Part shown: positions 1-7,701 of the stretch, piece by piece | Position numbering within the stretch: position 1 is the first letter of the stretch | How the letters are laid out: each line of letters starts with the position of its first letter | NCBI GenBank assembly: GCA_030639305.1 | Contig: DAOWCY010000021.1 | Coordinates: forward strand, 1-51,484 | Direction of reading: 5' to 3' | DNA from: JAGLQA01 sp023135565 | GTDB taxonomy: Bacteria; Acidobacteriota; Aminicenantia; UBA2199 | DNA length: 51,484 nt | The notes under the pieces: model-generated | Seen by the model: only the letters and a program-made list of their open reading frames with translations | What the model was told of the DNA's origin: nothing | Databases searched by the model: none | Made by a program: the position numbers and the translations under genes

Positions 1-262
1 AGGGGTGTTTTGGGTGTGGGTTGAGGTTTTGGGGGGTAGTGTTTGGGGCTGGTTTGGGTGGTGATAGGTTTAGGCGGGGTGCCTTCCCGGCTGCTGATCG
101 GCGGGCCGGTCTTCCATCTCAAAAAACCGGATGCCGGGGCCGGTATGAGCAGCGGGAAAATATCAACGAAACTTTCCCGCTTACCCGGACCCGGGAATGC
201 AGTATACCGAAAATCCCTTTTATTATTCTACTTAGTAGATCGGCTCTAAGCGGGTTTTGGCA
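1..262. other. Gene-free left edge, G-rich start
   Basis: No gene is supported here. The first ~85 bases are strongly G/T-rich and low in complexity, and the rest has GC-rich short inverted stretches resembling the palindromic elements found elsewhere in the window. The stretch separates the edge from the leftward gene at 263-736. Confidence 0.4.
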
Positions 263-736
263 TCACGTCGGATTCGTTAATCTTTTGGAATATTCCTTAA
301 AATTTTTTTTGCCCTCAAAACTTATAAAGGTGATGAGCCATTCTGAAAACACTATTATTTGGTTGTTATCTAAGGCATCAATTTTAGAGACCAGTGAATT
401 ATAATCTATTTTATCGGAAATATCTTTGATAAACTTCTTTCGTTCTTCGATTATTCCTACTAATTCTTTCACCGATGTTACTATCCTGGGGGGGTATTTA
501 TCTAAGTTTATAATTCCGACTAAAAGATTCAATTCATCAATATTAAAAATTCCCCTGAGTGAATTGAGAATATTTTCTCTTAAATGGGGATAAACTTCCA
601 GGGCTTTTTCTCCGGCGAAACCCTTTGACCGGAAAATAGATCTATCCTCGATGTAGTCTTTTACCAAATTTGAATATACTCTTAGTGTAAATGTGATCTT
701 ACTGAGACCGGCAGGATTTCTTATCACTTTCGGCAT
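263..736 (-). CDS. Hypothetical protein, 157 aa
   Basis: I do not recognise the family. The start is well supported: AAGGAGGTT lies 5 bases upstream of the ATG at 736. The product is soluble, rich in Lys, Ile, Asn and Asp, with no signal peptide, membrane segment or cysteine motif, and is probably mostly helical. It is transcribed away from the CRISPR operon and separated from it by ~900 bases containing hairpins and an orphan CRISPR repeat, so a link to the CRISPR system is possible but not shown. Its composition is more AT-rich than the metabolic genes further right. Confidence 0.65.
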   Translation of the reverse strand: MPKVIRNPAGLSKITFTLRVYSNLVKDYIEDRSIFRSKGFAGEKALEVYPHLRENILNSLRGIFNIDELNLLVGIINLDKYPPRIVTSVKELVGIIEERKKFIKDISDKIDYNSLVSKIDALDNNQIIVFSEWLITFISFEGKKNFKEYSKRLTNPT

Positions 737-796
737 TTTAACCTCCTTGTGCCATTACATGGCGGTACTGAATATTATATTTCATATTTCTATTGT

Positions 797-831
797 TGGG
801 TGTTTTTTTAGCTTAGTTAAAAAAACACCCA
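797..831. repeat. Perfect 14-bp hairpin
   Basis: Arms TGGGTGTTTTTTTA and TAAAAAAACACCCA flank a 7-base loop. The A/T tracts inside the arms would give a bidirectional terminator-like RNA hairpin. It lies upstream of the leftward gene at 736 and well before the rightward promoter at 1106, so it may insulate the two. Confidence 0.5.
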
Positions 832-940
832 CTAAAATCTGTAGCAATTCTAATGCCAATGGATGGCAGACGTGCCATATTGCGGAACCACCTTTGTGAA
901 AAGGTTTACAGGTTTATCGAAGTTGGTATTTTTATATAGT

Positions 941-956
941 TGACAAAAATTTGTCA
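941..956. promoter_or_regulatory. Palindromic operator-like site
   Basis: TGACAAAAATTTGTCA is a 16-base near-perfect palindrome, followed ~8 bases later by a second TTGACAAATTTT half. Paired palindromes of this kind in AT-rich intergenic DNA are typical of dimeric repressor sites, but no regulator or target gene can be assigned. The region 740-1105 otherwise shows no gene. Confidence 0.3.
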
Positions 957-1105
957 CTTTTTTGACAAATTTTGGCACCAGGGGAAAAAGCTCGGTATGC
1001 GAACTTTTTTTTTCGATTGATTTACAACCCGGCACAATGAGTCCCATCATTCCAGGTAAGTGACTTCGACAGGGTTACTTTTTTGCGGCAAAATTGCCAA
1101 AAGGG

Positions 1106-1134
1106 TTGAAATTTCCGGCAAAGGCGTGTATACT
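1106..1134 (+). promoter_or_regulatory. Promoter upstream of orphan CRISPR repeat
   Basis: TTGAAA, a 17-base spacer and TATACT form a good sigma-70-type promoter. No credible protein gene follows. The next recognisable object is the orphan CRISPR repeat at 1382, so the stretch 1135-1381 could be a CRISPR leader or the remains of one. It also has an A/G-rich run around 1260-1330 with repeated GGTCTAAAAAAGG-like words. Confidence 0.45.
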
Positions 1135-1381
1135 GAGATTTCATTGATTGAATGGACCAGGTTGGTCTTTAACTATTGATTTTCTTGTGTCCAATTTCTG
1201 GAAAGCAGAAAGGTCGATGTTTCTAAATGGCCGATATATAATGATTTTCGGGCATAAAAATGGACGCAAAAGGTCTAAAAAAGGCCAAAAAAAGGCGGTT
1301 TTGGGTCGAAAAATGAGCAAAAAAGTCGTTTCAATAATTGGGCTTTACGCCCGATATATCGACAAAATCGTCAAAAGTGCT

Positions 1382-1418
1382 GTTGAAGTTGATGCCTCGC
1401 TTGATAGGGGATTGCGAC
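1382..1418 (+). repeat. Orphan CRISPR repeat
   Basis: This 37-base unit starts GTTGAAGTTGATGCCTCGC and ends GATAGGGGATTGCGAC. It is a member of the repeat family of the array at 9539-11286. Its 5' half matches array repeat 8 (10096-10132), and its 3' end carries the ATTGCGAC handle of the distal array repeats. No second intact repeat lies within 100 bases, so this is a solo repeat or a collapsed array. Confidence 0.85.
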
Positions 1419-1470
1419 CGCGAAGCCAACACAGCCGGTCGGAGTAACAACGAGTCTAAAAAAGGATGAC
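1419..1470 (+). repeat. Flank shared with the main array
   Basis: The 52 bases after the orphan repeat align without gaps to 9723-9774, which follow repeat 3 of the main array. The shared core includes CACAGCCGGTCG and TAACAACGAGTCTAAAAAAG. Some 30-40 bases further on, both copies reach a CGATTCCT word, which in the main array lies inside degenerate repeat 4. A repeat-plus-flank segment has therefore been duplicated about 8.3 kb apart. Confidence 0.8.
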
Positions 1471-1538
1471 CCGGTAGTTACTCCTGTAATTCCCGGTTTC
1501 CGATTCCTTTTTTCTTTCATTTTTTTTGCTGAAAAAAC

Positions 1539-1567
1539 TTGACTTCCGATTTCTATTCGTTTATATT
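1539..1567 (+). promoter_or_regulatory. Promoter of the type III-B operon
   Basis: TTGACT, a 17-base spacer and TATATT lie 77 bases before the first start codon at 1644. A purine-rich AGAGGAGG at ~1625 is the only ribosome site nearby, 12 bases from the ATG. No other comparable promoter was seen before cmr1, so this probably drives the membrane-protein gene and cmr1-cmr6. Confidence 0.6.
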
Positions 1568-1643
1568 ATCCTTTTAGATGGGAAACAAAATTTAGTTTTG
1601 TTTAGGAAATATAAAAATAAAGAAGAGGAGGCATTGCAGTTCA

Positions 1644-2432
1644 ATGACCCTAACAACAAGAATCAGCGTAATTGTAATATTGTTACTTTGTTTTTCCCCA
1701 TCTTTCGCCCAACAAAAACAAAAGGAGACAGTGGAAAGTCTCTCTTCAAAGATCAAAATATTAGAAGGGCAAATTGAGAATATTGATCGAGCCAGTGGTA
1801 TATGTTCAGATTTTCTGAAAAAAGACTTTCAAAATAAGCTAAAAGAACTTGATCTTGTGGCGGAAAAAATGAAAACCGACCAGAAGGCTAACAACTGGAT
1901 TTTATATGGCCTCGGTGCTGTAAATGTCATAGCGATTATTTACTTCTTCATTTTCCTTTCAAACAAAGCAAAAACAATCGGTGAGACTCAATTAGAAAAA
2001 AAATTCGATGAACTGTTTGAGAAAAAGAAAAGCAGTATAAACGGAATGATAGAAAAATATGATAGAGAGAATGATTTAAAAAGGGAAAAATCAATCCTTG
2101 TGATTAGTAAGGATAAGGATAGAATGGAATTTATGAAAAGATTTTTCGCAGATACGGAGTTCGATGGCAACAACGTTAAATACGAAAATATTAATGAAAT
2201 AACACTCCTGAATAAGACAGACTTAGTTCTCTTTTACAACAAAGACAAAAATCTGGATCATAAAGAAATTTTAGATATAGTCGCGGAAACTAACAAAGAT
2301 GTTGTGTGTTTCTATTTTGGGCCTGATAGACTCGATAGTAAGCGATGCAGAGATAAAGTCAACTTTGCCAACTCTAAAGTTCAACTCTATGGTAATCTTA
2401 TCAATACACTAAAATATCAATCCTTACTTTGA
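1644..2432 (+). CDS. Membrane-anchored protein with Rossmann-like C-terminal domain, type III-B linked
   Basis: The 262-aa product has an N-terminal signal sequence (residues 1-22, ending FAQQ), a predicted extracytoplasmic coiled coil (~25-80), one transmembrane helix (~85-106), a charged linker helix (~112-148) and an alternating beta/alpha C-terminal domain (~149-262). The domain's hydrophobic strands are ILVIS, LVLFY, VVCFYF and VQLYG. That pattern looks Rossmann- or receiver-like, but the usual receiver aspartate cluster is absent. It lies behind the operon promoter and 18 bases before cmr1 on the same strand, so co-transcription with the effector complex is likely. I infer an ancillary membrane effector or sensor for the Cas10 signal. 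I do not recognise the family and the biochemical role is unknown. Confidence 0.7.
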   Translation: MTLTTRISVIVILLLCFSPSFAQQKQKETVESLSSKIKILEGQIENIDRASGICSDFLKKDFQNKLKELDLVAEKMKTDQKANNWILYGLGAVNVIAIIYFFIFLSNKAKTIGETQLEKKFDELFEKKKSSINGMIEKYDRENDLKREKSILVISKDKDRMEFMKRFFADTEFDGNNVKYENINEITLLNKTDLVLFYNKDKNLDHKEILDIVAETNKDVVCFYFGPDRLDSKRCRDKVNFANSKVQLYGNLINTLKYQSLL

Positions 2433-2450
2433 TAAAATGGAGATAACCGG

Positions 2451-3317
2451 ATGAATGAAATAAGTTTTAAGTGCGAGGTGATTACCCCGATGTTCCTGCA
2501 TGGGGCGGATGGCAAAACTCCTGAACTGAGGCTGCCGTCGATAAAAGGCAGCTTGCGATTCTGGTGGCGGGCAATTCATTATAATTTAGCAAACTTGAAA
2601 AAAGAAGAATCTCAAGAATTCGGAGGTAGTGACCAGGAAATTGGCCGCTCCCGTCTTCAAATGAGAGTAACGCATCCAAGAAATCTAAAGACGGGAAATG
2701 AGATTTCACCTCTTCCGCATAAAAAAATCAAATTTAAAGATCCAATCAAATATATCGAACCAGGGGAAACATTTACTGTAATTCTTAGATCAAGAGATGA
2801 TATTGGAAATTACAGTCGATTGTTCCAACTCGTTTCACTGCTGGGAGGCGTAGGAAAACGGAGTAGAAGAGGCTTCGGCTCTTTTCGCATCATAGAGATC
2901 GATGAGAAAGGGTTTTCATCCGACGTCAAGATCGAATCGGTTTTTTCTCTTGTCGATAAAATCTCTCCGAAAAATTTTGTTTTAGATAAAGGAAAAATCA
3001 TTCAGAAGAATCCCACTGTTTCCCCGGCCTATCCTTATATTAAAGAGATCGAGATAGGGAGAACACATAAATCCGCTGAGGGATTGTTAAGAAAAATTGG
3101 AGAGACAACTCACAAAAAAAATCCTGGTGGCTCCGTCGATTCCCTGGGATTTGCCAGGGGGCAGGACCGCCAGGCCTCACCGGTATATGTCACGATAACT
3201 AAAGATGCGGCAGGCGATTATTACCCTATCATTACTACCCTAAACACGGTGTTAAAAGGCAGCGGAACGATAGACCTAAATATACAAAGAGAATTTAAGG
3301 ACAGAATATTATTATGA
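2451..3317 (+). CDS. cmr1: Type III-B RAMP protein Cmr1
   Basis: Cmr1 caps the 3' end of the crRNA-Cmr effector complex and contributes to target RNA capture. The 288-aa product opens with the Cmr1 signature TPMFLHGAD (residues ~12-20) and LPSIKGSLRFWWRA (~28-41), followed by the glycine/arginine loop GGVGKRSRRGFGS (~130-142) typical of RAMP folds. GGAG precedes the ATG. Its TGA overlaps the cmr2 start in an ATGA, indicating translational coupling. The length is at the short end for Cmr1 but both signatures are intact. Confidence 0.93.
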   Translation: MNEISFKCEVITPMFLHGADGKTPELRLPSIKGSLRFWWRAIHYNLANLKKEESQEFGGSDQEIGRSRLQMRVTHPRNLKTGNEISPLPHKKIKFKDPIKYIEPGETFTVILRSRDDIGNYSRLFQLVSLLGGVGKRSRRGFGSFRIIEIDEKGFSSDVKIESVFSLVDKISPKNFVLDKGKIIQKNPTVSPAYPYIKEIEIGRTHKSAEGLLRKIGETTHKKNPGGSVDSLGFARGQDRQASPVYVTITKDAAGDYYPIITTLNTVLKGSGTIDLNIQREFKDRILL

Positions 3318-4900
3318 GTAACCATTTGATGATTTTTACCATCGGCCCGGTGCAATCATTTATTGCCCAGGCCAGGAAAACCCAGGATTTGTGGGCAGGA
3401 AGTTACCTATTATCTTACCTGATAAACCATTCTATGAAGCAACTTCTAAAAATAGGAATACCGAAAGAGGATATTATATTCCCCGATGTGGACTCCCCAC
3501 TTCAAGATGAAATCGCCTCGCTGCCCAACCGCGTCCTGTTTTTTACTACCGAACCGGAAAGCACTGCCGCAAAATTAACAGAGTTTGTTAATGAAAAATT
3601 TTTGGGAATTTGCGACTTTGCTTTTGAAAGGTTAAAGAAAAAGCTAAAGGAAAAAGTAGAAAAAGAATTCAATGGGGCGGATTTTGTAAACCTTGTACCG
3701 CGGCAGACAAAAGGATTTATCAAAGACTATTGGGTGGCAGTGCCTTTTGCCGATGGAGCCGATTATGCTCAGAAATATGAGTCAGTCGAGTCTCTACTGC
3801 GCAGTAGAAAAAATATAAAAGATTTCGACCCCAGCGAAGAAAATGGTATAAAGTGCCCGGTATGCGGTGAACGTGAAGCGCTGTACCTGGAAGGTCAAAA
3901 CAAAAAACAGCAGGTATTAAAATTCTGGAAAGAAATCTCTAACCAGATACCAAAAATAAATAGTAATGAAACCCTGTGTTCGGTTTGCCTGGGCAAACGG
4001 TTTTTTCCCGATTATCTTCGACAGGCGCAGGCAGATAAGCCTGAAGACCTGGGTACGGTAAACTTCCCTTCTACCGCAGAAGTAGCCTCTTCCGGTTTTA
4101 AGCATTCTTTAATCGTGAATAAAAAATACAGCGACATGGAGAAAATTTTCTTCCACCTGTTTGAGGCGACAGGGCAGAAAGGAAAACTGCTGCCTAAAAA
4201 CCGGTCCGAATATAAAAAGTTCCGGGACCCGGCTCAGGTAATAGACGGCCATTGGCTTTATTTGGAGAATTATACAAAAAGAGAATTTAAAGCTTTGCTG
4301 GATGATGACATAAGGATAGGGAAATTTTTAGCTGCCGGTAAAGAGCTTAATGAATTTTTTAAAGCAAACAAATTGCCGAAAATTTCAAAATATTACGCTG
4401 TGTTCTTTATAGACGGGGATAGTATGAGAGACAAAATCTCCCGCATAAAAAGCAAAAACCAGCACCGGGAGTTTACCAAAGCCATGTCTGAGTTTTCAAC
4501 CGAAGATGTCGGACGAATCGTGGAAACCGAACATTTAGGCAAGGTGATATACGCCGGAGGGGATGATGTGGCGGCTCTGGTGAATATAAATGATTTGCTC
4601 CCTGTGCTGGATAAATTGAGAACCTGCTTTTTAGAAAAAATGAGGAAAAAGATCGAGTTTATTCCCGATTCTTTTACCATGTCTGCCGGGGCAGCGGTTG
4701 CCCATTACAAGGCTCCTTTTTCACTGGTATTGAATTATGCCCGCCTCATGGAACAAGAAGCAAAACAATTCGATGACGGTAAAGGGCATTTAAAAAATGC
4801 CCTGGGTATCTATCACGGTGATAACCCACAGCGGCATCAACCGGCAGAGTGTGGTGTGCTGGGAACACGACAGCGGCAAACCCGTGGTGGGGCTAATTAA
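3314..4900 (+). CDS. cmr2: Type III-B Cas10/Cmr2, main part, truncated by a frameshift
   Basis: Cmr2 is the large Cas10-family subunit. Its Palm domains convert ATP to cyclic oligoadenylate when target RNA is bound. The frame starts directly at the GPVQSFIAQARKTQDLW motif (residues ~11-27), so no N-terminal HD nuclease domain is present. A zinc-finger pair follows (CPVC 181-184, CSVC 222-225), then FIDGD near 367 and the catalytic GGDD at 415-418. After ALGIY near residue 500 the frame loses Cmr2 similarity and stops at 4900. The expected C-terminal domain continues in the +1 frame (4812-5207). The two parts together give ~630 aa. Sequencing error, real mutation or programmed shift cannot be told apart here. 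Confidence 0.9.
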   Translation: MSNHLMIFTIGPVQSFIAQARKTQDLWAGSYLLSYLINHSMKQLLKIGIPKEDIIFPDVDSPLQDEIASLPNRVLFFTTEPESTAAKLTEFVNEKFLGICDFAFERLKKKLKEKVEKEFNGADFVNLVPRQTKGFIKDYWVAVPFADGADYAQKYESVESLLRSRKNIKDFDPSEENGIKCPVCGEREALYLEGQNKKQQVLKFWKEISNQIPKINSNETLCSVCLGKRFFPDYLRQAQADKPEDLGTVNFPSTAEVASSGFKHSLIVNKKYSDMEKIFFHLFEATGQKGKLLPKNRSEYKKFRDPAQVIDGHWLYLENYTKREFKALLDDDIRIGKFLAAGKELNEFFKANKLPKISKYYAVFFIDGDSMRDKISRIKSKNQHREFTKAMSEFSTEDVGRIVETEHLGKVIYAGGDDVAALVNINDLLPVLDKLRTCFLEKMRKKIEFIPDSFTMSAGAAVAHYKAPFSLVLNYARLMEQEAKQFDDGKGHLKNALGIYHGDNPQRHQPAECGVLGTRQRQTRGGAN

Positions 4901-5207
4901 AGATTTAATTGATTCTATCGGAGACCGGATTATTTCAAAAAAATTCATCTACGTTCTTAAACAGGAATTTGAGATATTTTCACAGTCAACGTCTAAAAAC
5001 CACAAAGACGACGAAATATTCTCAACCGAGCTAAAGCGTACCCTGAGAAGGTCAATCATAAATGAGCAGAAAGCAGCAGAAGTTGAGAAATTAGGAGAAA
5101 GGCTGAACCGCTTTTATGAAAGCAGCTTCAGCCGCGATCCGGGCAGTTTTATATCCTTTTTAGAAGTATGCAACGCTATAGGCCAGGAGATGCAGCATGA
5201 GGTTTAA
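4812..5207 (+). pseudogene. cmr2: C-terminal part of Cmr2 in the +1 frame
   Basis: This frame resumes Cmr2 similarity with VITHSGINRQSVVCWEHD and then PVVGLIKDLIDSIG, the usual C-terminal helical domain, and ends in QEMQHEV. The switch must fall within about 4808-4820, where one extra base separates the two frames. No classical heptamer slip site is visible there. The stop at 5207 overlaps the cmr3 start by 11 bases, the coupling expected of an intact operon, which suggests the break is recent or is a sequencing artefact. An ATG at 4797 could start a separate fragment, but no ribosome site supports it. Confidence 0.8.
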
Positions 5208-6315
5208 TATTAAACCCCTGGAAAGCTTTCTTTTCAGGGACGCCAAACCCTTTGAAACAGGTGATACTATCGCCGAAGGGATATTTCCATTTTTACCGTC
5301 TACCCTGTACGGGGCTGTAAGAGGAACGGTTTTAGCCCAGAGGAGTAAATACGACGACTTTCTTGCGGGAAAAGACCCTGAAATAAAAAAACAGGTCGGT
5401 ACCCCCAAAAGCCAGGGAGATTTTTCTCTAAAATCTCAGTTCCTTACAGACGGAGAGAAGAATTATTTTATCACCCCCCGCGACCTGGTCTGTGACAGGA
5501 AAGGGGATAGCGACCGGCTGCTGCCCCAGGTCAAGGCGGCAGGCGATTATACCAGTGAAAAAAATGTCCGCGGCCTGGAGTTTTATAGAACCCCGGACCG
5601 CAGTATGGCGTATCCCGAAGAAAGCTGGCTGCATGATTTAAAGTCCTATTTAATGGGTGATTTCTCCTCGTTACAGGTTAAGAAAAAAAGTGATTTTTTT
5701 GCCATGGAAGAAAAAACCGGCATTGCCGTCGATAAAACAACCGGTACAGCCGAAGAGCATATGCTCTTTACCCAAAGGCGGCACCGGCTGCTCGAGGAGT
5801 ATCGTATTTTATCCGATTTTGAAAGACTGAGCCTGTTGGATCCAAAGGGCATCCTGACAATGGGTCAGGACCGCAGACTCTTTGAATATGAATTAGTAAA
5901 AGCAGACCCGATTTTGTCTCCAGCAGAAAAAGAGGAAATCATTTCCAGGATCGACCGCTCCAAAAAGTTTAAAATTTTCTTTGCTTCCCCCGCGGTCTTT
6001 GCCAATGGCTGGCTGCCCGAAGGGGTTTCTAAAGAGGACTTTTCCTGGGAAATATCAAAACAGTTAAAGATCGAGATATACGCTGTTTTTTCCGGGGCCC
6101 CCGTATCTTTCGGCGGTTGGAACCATGTTTACCATATCCCCCGCACCATGCGCCGGGCCATCTCAGCCGGAACTGTTTTTTACTGCCGCCTTGCTGCCGG
6201 GGACGCCGCTGCACTGTTCGATCATTTTTTTGACCGGACTATTTCGGACTACAAAGAAGAACATTACGATAGACAGGGCTTCGGCCACACATTTATCGCA
6301 AATATAGATGAATAA
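5197..6315 (+). CDS. cmr3: Type III-B RAMP protein Cmr3
   Basis: Cmr3 sits at the 5'-handle end of the crRNA next to Cmr2 and helps bind the handle. The 372-aa product has the Cmr3 N-terminus LESFLFRDAKPF (~8-19), the LPSTLYGAVRG loop (~33-43), and a C-terminal QGFGHTFI glycine segment. The start overlaps the end of the Cmr2 C-terminal frame by 11 bases, which depends on ribosomes finishing full-length cmr2. Premature termination at 4900 would leave ~300 bases before this start. Length and motifs are normal for the family. Confidence 0.92.
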   Translation: MRFNIKPLESFLFRDAKPFETGDTIAEGIFPFLPSTLYGAVRGTVLAQRSKYDDFLAGKDPEIKKQVGTPKSQGDFSLKSQFLTDGEKNYFITPRDLVCDRKGDSDRLLPQVKAAGDYTSEKNVRGLEFYRTPDRSMAYPEESWLHDLKSYLMGDFSSLQVKKKSDFFAMEEKTGIAVDKTTGTAEEHMLFTQRRHRLLEEYRILSDFERLSLLDPKGILTMGQDRRLFEYELVKADPILSPAEKEEIISRIDRSKKFKIFFASPAVFANGWLPEGVSKEDFSWEISKQLKIEIYAVFSGAPVSFGGWNHVYHIPRTMRRAISAGTVFYCRLAAGDAAALFDHFFDRTISDYKEEHYDRQGFGHTFIANIDE

Positions 6316-6326
6316 AGGAGATATAG

Positions 6327-7295
6327 ATGTATACAAAAAAGAAACCCTTATTTTTGATTATTGAAACTCCACTTCACGCCGGGAGCGGTAGTGACCTGGG
6401 GATCGTAGACCTCCCCATCCAAAGGGAGCGTCACACCGGATACCCCAAAATAGAAGCTTCCGGCATCAAAGGGCCGCTTCGTGATTTCTTTGAAAAAACC
6501 CTGCCAAACGATAAGCCGATTATAGAAGATGTCTTCGGTATAGAAGAAGGAGAAAAAGAGGGTCATGCTTCCGCGGTAGGTTTTATAGATGCCAGGATGC
6601 TTTTTTTCCCCGTAAAGTCGGTTAAAGGGATATTCGCTTATGTTACCTGTCCGGATATCCTGAAACGGTTTTTCCGGGATTTCGGGATTTTCGGTTTCCA
6701 AATAAAGGACAATAGTGGAAAACCCATAGACGTGAAAGAGTTAGGCGAGAATTCAATTTGTCAGGGAAACCGTATCGCGGTCAAAAAGAATGGGAATTAT
6801 TCCGTGTTATTGGAAGAGTATGCATTTGAAGGTTGTACCGAGAACACCGATTTAGCGGCGTTTGCCTCCTGGTGCCGGAGCAATCTTAATTTTGAACAGG
6901 ACTACTGGGCGGAGAAAATATCCAAAGACCTTTTTGTAATCGATGATGACACCTTCAAAGACTTTATCAATCTTTATATCGAAGTCATCGCCCGCACCAG
7001 GATAGACAATGAGAAGGGCAATGTGGTTCCCGGTGCGCTCTGGTATGAAGAATATTTACCCGCGGACACTATCCTTTATTCCTGTATGATGACAGCCAAC
7101 CCTTTCATGAAAAAAGATGATCGAAAACCGCAAATCGAGGACGATGACCGGATCATGTCCTATTTATGCTCTCATTTCCCGAAGATTATTCAACTCGGTG
7201 GCAATGCCACCATCGGTAAAGGTATAACCCGGATAGTATTGTTCGACGGAGATGAGAAACAGCAGGACAGCACCCTGGAGGCCGCCAATGAGTGA
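6327..7295 (+). CDS. cmr4: Type III-B backbone RNase Cmr4
   Basis: Cmr4 forms the helical backbone of the complex and cuts bound target RNA at six-base intervals. The 322-aa product has the family signature HAGSGSDLG (~17-25) and VDLPIQRERHTGYP. Asp28 in the VDLP motif corresponds to the catalytic aspartate known from archaeal Cmr4, so slicing activity should be intact. The glycine-rich GGNATIGKG near the C-terminus is also typical. A strong AAAGGAG lies before the ATG, and the stop overlaps the cmr5 start by 8 bases. Confidence 0.94.
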   Translation: MYTKKKPLFLIIETPLHAGSGSDLGIVDLPIQRERHTGYPKIEASGIKGPLRDFFEKTLPNDKPIIEDVFGIEEGEKEGHASAVGFIDARMLFFPVKSVKGIFAYVTCPDILKRFFRDFGIFGFQIKDNSGKPIDVKELGENSICQGNRIAVKKNGNYSVLLEEYAFEGCTENTDLAAFASWCRSNLNFEQDYWAEKISKDLFVIDDDTFKDFINLYIEVIARTRIDNEKGNVVPGALWYEEYLPADTILYSCMMTANPFMKKDDRKPQIEDDDRIMSYLCSHFPKIIQLGGNATIGKGITRIVLFDGDEKQQDSTLEAANE

Positions 7296-7701
7296 AAATG
7301 ATAAAATAACTGTAAAAGGTATAGACCGGCAGCGTGCTGTTTTAGCTTATGATTGTGTTACCGAAGTAGACGAACAGTCGAACGGCAAAAAGAAGAAGGA
7401 ATACAAGAGCTACATCAAGAAAATGCCCTCCCTGATCAAAACTAACGGGTTAGGGCAGACGCTGGCATTTTATCTATCCAAAGCTGCGAGAAAGGACAAT
7501 GCATATACATTTGTATTCGATCACATAGAGAAATACTTGAAAGAGATGAAACTCCTGGGACAGGATGATAAAGAAATGATCAAATTTATCATCGAACAAA
7601 ACAGTGCCGACTACCGCTATATTACCACTGAGATTTTGGCTTTCCTGAATTGGGTGAAGCGTTTTGCCGACGGCAGGATTGAAGGAGAGGACCAGGAATG
7701 A
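7288..7701 (+). CDS. cmr5: Type III-B small subunit Cmr5
   Basis: Cmr5 is the small helical subunit that lines the belly of the effector along the target RNA. The 137-aa product carries family features: DRQRAVLAY near the N-terminus, YIKKMPSLIKTNGLGQTLAFY in the middle, and LNWVKRFADG near the end. I chose the ATG at 7288, which overlaps the cmr4 stop. An in-frame ATG further upstream would add 12 residues lying inside cmr4. The TGA overlaps the cmr6 start in ATGA. Confidence 0.92.
   Translation: MSENDKITVKGIDRQRAVLAYDCVTEVDEQSNGKKKKEYKSYIKKMPSLIKTNGLGQTLAFYLSKAARKDNAYTFVFDHIEKYLKEMKLLGQDDKEMIKFIIEQNSADYRYITTEILAFLNWVKRFADGRIEGEDQE

Noticed and set aside
1148..1447. 99-codon open frame before the cmr operon
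   Set aside because: It ends inside the orphan CRISPR repeat and its flank, is Lys-rich from A-rich DNA, and has no ribosome site.
4797..4860. Programmed ribosomal frameshift in cmr2
   Set aside because: No slippery heptamer or clear downstream pseudoknot is visible. An indel or sequencing error is the simpler reading.
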